Part shown: positions 13,982 through 18,013 of the stretch, one piece after another
How positions within the stretch are numbered: position 1 is the first letter of the stretch
Layout of the letters: each line of letters begins with the position of its first letter
NCBI GenBank assembly: GCA_029978425.1
Contig: JAPOJL010000006.1
Location: forward strand, 1-18,013
Origin: Actinomycetota bacterium
GTDB lineage: Bacteria; Actinomycetota; Actinomycetes; Nanopelagicales; Nanopelagicaceae
Direction of reading: 5' to 3'
Length of the DNA stretch: 18,013 nucleotides
The notes under the pieces: model-generated
Told to the model about the DNA's origin: nothing
The model's input: the letters and a program-made list of their open reading frames with translations, nothing else
The model's database searches: none
Translations under genes and position numbers: made by a program

Positions 13982-15501
13982 GCCTTGCCACGACGCAAGG
14001 TGTATCTCTCACGGGCCTTGAAGGGGAGATAGTTCAAATTGAAGTGGATGTATCGAAAGGTTTGCCGGGCTATCAACTGCTTGGCCTTCCAGATGCTGCA
14101 CTCAATGAATCTCGCGATCGCATTCGTTCGGCAATCAACAATTCGGGGAAGAGATGGCCTCAAACCAAAGTAACGGTTTCGCTCTCACCTGCGTGGTTAC
14201 CGAAAAGTGGATCGGGCTTTGATCTTCCTATCAGCATCGCAATATTGAGCGCGACTGATCAGGTAGCTCAGAAGAATTTTGATAAAACTATATTGATTGG
14301 GGAACTTTCATTAGATGGCGCACTGCGTCCTGTGCGCGGGGTCTTACCGATGTTGATCTCAGCAGCTAAGCATGGAATGAAGCGTGCCATCGTTCCAGAG
14401 CAGAATTTCCATGAAGCTAATCTGGTATCTGACATTTCGGTTACTGCTGCAAGCAGTCTTATTGAAGTCTTGGCGCTGCTAACAGGGACTACTCAACCAC
14501 GAGATATTCCACTTCTGACTCATGAGGAAGTTGTAACCGAGTTAGATTTCGCGGAAGTTGCGGGACAGGAAGATGCCAAGTTCGGACTCGAAATCGCCGC
14601 TACCGGTGGCCATCACTTGTTAATGATCGGACCCCCAGGAACAGGTAATACTATGTTGGCAGAGAGAATCCCAACTATTTTGCCTCGATTGAATGATCTA
14701 CAAGCCAGAGAAGTTGCCGCAATTCATTCCATTGCAGGTACACAGCGTCTACAACAATCACATTTCAAAACTCCACCTTTTGTAGCCCCACATCACACCA
14801 CAACAACAGTGGGAATGGTGGGCGGAGGAACTAAGCAGATTCGACCTGGGGCTTGCTCTCTAGCGCATAACGGCGTGCTATTCATTGATGAAGCTCCTGA
14901 ATGCGCCACAGGAATTTTGGATGCACTGCGACAACCTCTGGAATCTGGATCAATTGAGATCACTCGTGCAGTAGGCAGCACGCGATTTCCAGCAAGATTT
15001 ATCTTGGCCCTAGCTGCTAATCCATGTCCGTGTGGGCGATTCACGGGAAAAGGTAGAGGCTGTCAATGTTCTTCTATCCAAGTTAGACGATATCTCAATC
15101 GACTTTCGGGACCGCTTCTCGATCGCATTGATCTACGGCTAACCGTTGAAAATCCAACCAGAGCCGCGTTGGCACAATCTGAACCACGAGAAGCTAGCGC
15201 TGCAATGAGAGCTCGCGTTATCAAGGGGCGTCACGTAGCTGCAGAGAGATTTACTGGCTTAGGTTTCACGTTGAATTCCCAGATTCCTTCTGATCAATTA
15301 CGCAATCGATTCCGAGCTGATTCAAAAGCGATGAGCGCTCTACATACTCTCATGGATAAAGAGGAGATCACTGCGCGGGGATTCCACAAACTCTTGCGAC
15401 TTTCGTGGACTATCGCAGATCTCAAAGGCGTAACCGTGCCCACATTAAATGAATTAGAGGCGGCATTGAATCTTCGATCCAATGCAGAGCGAGTGGCATG
15501 A
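13978..15501 (+). CDS. comM: ComM/YifB family AAA+ protein with altered Walker A
   Basis: A 507-residue Mg-chelatase-like AAA+ protein of the ComM family, known as a branch-migration helicase in natural transformation. Domain order is normal: N-terminal Lon-protease-like domain (VDVSKGLPGYQLLGLPDAA, RIRSAINNSGKRWPQ), the ATPase (from about residue 187), Walker B GVLFIDEAPE, the zinc-like NPCPCG and CQC pair, and the C-terminal helical lid. The anomaly is the P-loop: GPPGTGNTML has Asn224 (AAT 14647-14649) where nearly all P-loop ATPases have Lys, one base change from AAA. Loss of this lysine normally abolishes nucleotide binding or hydrolysis. The rest of the frame is intact, so it is not an obvious decaying gene. 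It overlaps yraN and dprA by 4 nt each (ATGA). Confidence 0.9.
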   Translation: MSLATTQGVSLTGLEGEIVQIEVDVSKGLPGYQLLGLPDAALNESRDRIRSAINNSGKRWPQTKVTVSLSPAWLPKSGSGFDLPISIAILSATDQVAQKNFDKTILIGELSLDGALRPVRGVLPMLISAAKHGMKRAIVPEQNFHEANLVSDISVTAASSLIEVLALLTGTTQPRDIPLLTHEEVVTELDFAEVAGQEDAKFGLEIAATGGHHLLMIGPPGTGNTMLAERIPTILPRLNDLQAREVAAIHSIAGTQRLQQSHFKTPPFVAPHHTTTTVGMVGGGTKQIRPGACSLAHNGVLFIDEAPECATGILDALRQPLESGSIEITRAVGSTRFPARFILALAANPCPCGRFTGKGRGCQCSSIQVRRYLNRLSGPLLDRIDLRLTVENPTRAALAQSEPREASAAMRARVIKGRHVAAERFTGLGFTLNSQIPSDQLRNRFRADSKAMSALHTLMDKEEITARGFHKLLRLSWTIADLKGVTVPTLNELEAALNLRSNAERVA

Positions 15502-16391
15502 GCATTGATGTACGACTCCGACTCTTCAACGCCATAGAGGGAGGATCAACTTTTTGGAGCGATGAATGTGTGAAGTTTGGCGCAGAAGGACTCGTTGATC
15601 GCCTAGAAAGTGGCGCTTACGACAAGGAGAAGAAATCGGCGCTACGAATAAAGGAGCTCTTACTCGCAGATCACGCAGAGAAATTACATAGTGAAATTGA
15701 ATCTGTGGGAGCTAGATTTCTCACTCCTGATTCACCTGAGTGGCCGCCACTTCTCAACGATCTGCTGGCTCCACCATTTGGGCTCATCGTCAAAGGACGC
15801 GCACTGCCAACAAAAGCGGTCGCAATTGTTGGAACGAGAAATCCCACTACATATGGAGCACGCGTTGCCAGTGAATTCGCTTCAGGTTTTGCTGACCGAG
15901 AGTGGGCTGTCATCAGTGGTGGCGCATATGGAATTGATACGCATGCACACCGGGGTTCTATCGCTGCTGAAGGTGTGACGTGTGCTGTTCTCGCTTCAGG
16001 AGTTTGCGTGAATTACCCATCAGGTAACGAGAAGCTCTTCGCTGAGATTCAAGAATCAGGCGCCTTAATCTCAGAAGTCATGCCACATGTTCGTGCTCGT
16101 CCCGAAAGATTTCTCACCCGCAATCGGTTAATCGCAGCGCTTTCACTTGGAACAATCGTGGTGGAAGCGGCATTTAGGAGTGGGTCGCTTCGAACCGCAC
16201 GCGATGCTGCAGAAATTTTACGTATTGTTATGGCAGTTCCTGGTCCGATTACCTCTCCTTCGAGTGATGGTTGCCATCGCTTGATCGGGGAACGTTGCGC
16301 TGAAATCGTGACCTCTGTATCAGATGCATTGGAATTGTTGTTGCCTGTGAGTTCTCAAAGTACAGGTACTCTTAGCGCTGATGACACATAA
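15498..16391 (+). CDS. dprA: DNA processing protein DprA (Smf)
   Basis: A 297-residue DprA. The Rossmann-like core shows VAIVGTRNPTTYG, VISGGAYGIDTHAHRG, VLASGVCVNYP, and RFLTRNRLIAALS with the expected RNRLIA(G/A)LS helix, then EAAFRSGSLRTARDAAE and AVPGPITSPSSDGCHRLI. DprA binds incoming single-stranded DNA and loads RecA during transformation. The N-terminal SAM-like part (residues 1-70) is present, but the protein ends shortly after the core (ALELLLPVSSQ), so the C-terminal winged-helix found in longer homologues is missing. The ATG overlaps the comM stop by 4 nt and era begins inside its last 11 nt. Confidence 0.93.
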   Translation: MSIDVRLRLFNAIEGGSTFWSDECVKFGAEGLVDRLESGAYDKEKKSALRIKELLLADHAEKLHSEIESVGARFLTPDSPEWPPLLNDLLAPPFGLIVKGRALPTKAVAIVGTRNPTTYGARVASEFASGFADREWAVISGGAYGIDTHAHRGSIAAEGVTCAVLASGVCVNYPSGNEKLFAEIQESGALISEVMPHVRARPERFLTRNRLIAALSLGTIVVEAAFRSGSLRTARDAAEILRIVMAVPGPITSPSSDGCHRLIGERCAEIVTSVSDALELLLPVSSQSTGTLSADDT

Positions 16392-17307
16392 ATCAGCGTT
16401 CGTTGCAATTGTGGGCCGCCCTAATACCGGCAAATCAACGCTAGTGAACGCACTCGTTGGCGAAAAAGTAGTCATTACTTCTCATCATCCAAACACCACT
16501 CGTACCGCAATTCGCGGCATCGTCACAAGACCTGGCTTCCAACTTGTTGTCGTTGATACCCCTGGGGTACATAAGCCGAAAACACTTCTAGGTGGCGCTC
16601 TTAACACTATGGTGAGTGAGAATATGGATTCGGTGGATTCCATCGTGCTCTGCATTCCGGCGGTCGAAGCCATTGGTGCGGGAGACTTGTACATCGCAAA
16701 AGAGATTGCTGGACATAAATCAGCGAAGAAAATCTGCGCAATTACGATGATTGATATGGCTAAGAAGAGCGAGATGCCAGAACAACTGATGGCCGCCAGC
16801 AAGTTAGCGACTGATGCAGGATTTCAATGGGATGAAATAGTCCCTTTATCTGCCAAGACCGATGACCAAGTCCAACTCCTCATTGATCTTCTCGCTAAAT
16901 ATGCACCCGATTCACCGCCGTTTTATCCAGCAGACATGACCTCCGATCAGGAGCTCACGACACAAATTGCGGATCTGATTCGAGAAGCTGCGATCGAAGA
17001 TGTATTTGAAGAAGTTCCTCACTCCATTGCAGTCATGATTGATGAAATTTCTGAGAGAGAGAAGCGCGTCGAAGGTGAACGACCATTCTTTGACATCCAT
17101 GCATCAATCATTGTTGAGCGCGATAGCCAGAAAGCAATCATCATTGGAGCAAAAGGGGAGCGACTTAAGAGCGTTGGAATTGCAGCTCGAAGTGAGATTG
17201 AAAAGAAACTCAAAGGCAAGATTTTCTTGGGACTTCACGTCAAAGTCATGCCAAATTGGCAGAGTGATGCAAAGGCTCTCTCGAAGCTAGGTTTTACCCA
17301 GCAATAA
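16381..17307 (+). CDS. era: GTPase Era with non-standard G4 motif
   Basis: A 308-residue Era, the usual length. It assists maturation of 16S rRNA and the 30S subunit. G1 is GRPNTGKST (residues 12-20), G2 the NTTRT region (38-42), G3 DTPG (59-62), and the C-terminal KH domain has the RNA-binding loop IIGAKGERLKSVG, which probably contacts the 3' end of 16S rRNA. G4 should read (N/T)KxD but here is TMID (residues 122-125): Met123, codon ATG 16747-16749, replaces Lys, one base change from AAG. This lysine normally packs on the guanine ring. Asp125, which sets guanine specificity, remains. The ATG at 16381 overlaps the dprA 3' end by 11 nt; the 3' end overlaps the convergent transporter gene by 14 nt. 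Confidence 0.93.
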   Translation: MTHKSAFVAIVGRPNTGKSTLVNALVGEKVVITSHHPNTTRTAIRGIVTRPGFQLVVVDTPGVHKPKTLLGGALNTMVSENMDSVDSIVLCIPAVEAIGAGDLYIAKEIAGHKSAKKICAITMIDMAKKSEMPEQLMAASKLATDAGFQWDEIVPLSAKTDDQVQLLIDLLAKYAPDSPPFYPADMTSDQELTTQIADLIREAAIEDVFEEVPHSIAVMIDEISEREKRVEGERPFFDIHASIIVERDSQKAIIIGAKGERLKSVGIAARSEIEKKLKGKIFLGLHVKVMPNWQSDAKALSKLGFTQQ

Positions 17308-17893
17308 CTGGAGCTGAGGGCTTGCGACTTGCAAAGTATGAGCCCAGCAAAACCATAGGAAGCCCAATCGCAATGGCAAGAGTCAGTTGTTCATCAAGCA
17401 AGAAGATGCCGAGCACAACCGCAACTGCGGTATTGGGATAAACAACGAGTGAGGCTCGAGCAGCGCCAATTTCTTTTAAGACAATGAAGAAGACCCAGAA
17501 CGCAAAGGCAGTACAGATAACGCCTAGGCCAATAGTGGCAAGTATCGCCTCACTAGAGGGAGTCTTTGTTGGAAGATGTGTGAGTGCGAATGGTGCAAAG
17601 ATTACGGTGGATAGCGCCATCGCAATTCCATTGATGGCAACGCCGGAAGTTTCGGGCGCTTTACGCGTGATCATGTTTACTGCATAGGCATATGAAGCTG
17701 AAGCAATGAGAACTTGAATTAGGGCTCGCATATTTCCGAAGTCGTTTAGAGTTTCAATTCCAACAAGGAAGACAATTCCAATTAACCCAAGTGCAATCCC
17801 AAAAATACGGGTGCGATGAGCTGCAGTTGAATCACCCGTGTGATGAGCAAATAGAGTCGCCCAAATTGGAACAGTTGCGACAAGAAGTGCCAC
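17294..17893 (-). CDS. EamA/DMT-family transporter, C-terminal two thirds (5' end abnormal or partial)
   Basis: About 199 residues from GTG 17893, with six to seven hydrophobic segments. The opening SSGVVALLVATVPIWATLFA (read from just upstream of 17893) matches the end of the first EamA repeat, and the second repeat is complete: GVAINGIAMALSTVIFAPFA, ATIGLGVICTAFAFWVFF, GAARASLVVYPNTAVAVVLG, LLDEQLT and the basic C-terminus. A full protein would have about 290-300 residues and ten helices, so roughly 90 N-terminal residues are missing. The frame remains open to 18013 but those 40 codons are hydrophilic (Glu, Lys, Gln, Arg), unlike the expected helices. This may be a frameshift, a rearrangement or an assembly join. 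The 3' end overlaps era by 14 nt. Confidence 0.78.
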   Translation of the reverse strand: MALLVATVPIWATLFAHHTGDSTAAHRTRIFGIALGLIGIVFLVGIETLNDFGNMRALIQVLIASASYAYAVNMITRKAPETSGVAINGIAMALSTVIFAPFALTHLPTKTPSSEAILATIGLGVICTAFAFWVFFIVLKEIGAARASLVVYPNTAVAVVLGIFLLDEQLTLAIAIGLPMVLLGSYFASRKPSAPVIAG

Positions 17894-18013
17894 GACGCCC
17901 GAAGATAGATCTTTTTGTGCATTTGTAATGTCTTCTTCTCCGTGAGGTCTCGTTGCTTCCGTTGGTACACCTTCTTCGCCACTGACTTCCTGATCCTTCT
18001 TCTGTCTGCAAAA
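17894..18013. other. Unassigned end segment upstream of the EamA fragment
   Basis: These 120 bp lie where the N-terminal helices of the EamA protein should begin. The minus strand is strongly purine-rich with many GAA/AAG triplets. In all three minus frames the translation is hydrophilic and charged, and none resembles an EamA helix; frames in register with the transporter give EEDITNAQKDLSSG just before the conserved part. No gene, tRNA or repeat was recognised. Confidence 0.5.

Noticed and set aside
1..18013. Search by eye for tRNA, rRNA, CRISPR arrays, insertion sequences and long direct repeats
   Set aside because: None was recognised; short dyads were the only repeats found. A covariance-model tRNA/ncRNA scan would be needed to exclude small RNAs.

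Overview
The window looks like a contiguous piece of a small, tightly packed actinobacterial chromosome of moderate GC (by eye close to or just under half). Three things point to Actinobacteria: a SigA/HrdB-type C-terminus, a SepH cell-division protein beside an alkaline-phosphatase-superfamily gene, and a DUF7455-type zinc protein between the sigma factor and a ParE-type topoisomerase. The modest GC and very short spacers fit freshwater lineages such as Nanopelagicales (acI), but that placement is inference. No tRNA, rRNA, CRISPR array, insertion sequence or prophage gene was seen.

Left part (1-7611): the 3' end of the principal sigma factor gene; a CDGSH iron-sulfur protein overlapping an FAD oxidoreductase gene; a DUF7455-like zinc protein; then parE (plus strand) facing parC (minus strand). 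parC lies downstream of psuG-psuK, a pair predicted to degrade pseudouridine 5'-phosphate and phosphorylate pseudouridine. The ParC protein stops where the C-terminal beta-pinwheel would begin.

Middle (7612-11633): an alkaline-phosphatase/phosphodiesterase-family gene on the plus strand converges on sepH. Upstream of sepH is an MFS transporter, divergent from an inositol-monophosphatase-family gene across 45 bp with face-to-face promoter-like elements.

Right part (11634-17307): a one-direction cluster rplS-lepB-rnhB-yraN-comM-dprA-era covering ribosome, secretion, RNA/DNA hybrid repair, DNA processing and ribosome assembly. The last four genes overlap by 4, 4 and 11 nt. L19 carries an unusual acidic tail. 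ComM has Asn in place of the Walker A lysine, and Era has Met in place of the G4 lysine. The window ends in the C-terminal two thirds of an EamA transporter whose upstream sequence does not look like the missing membrane helices.

Recurring themes: every convergent gene pair overlaps or nearly touches, and several genes have a -10-like hexamer 5-7 nt before the start codon with no Shine-Dalgarno, suggesting leaderless mRNAs. I see no clearly novel multi-gene system. The most unusual items are the pinwheel-less topoisomerase subunit and the two altered nucleotide-binding motifs in neighbouring genes.
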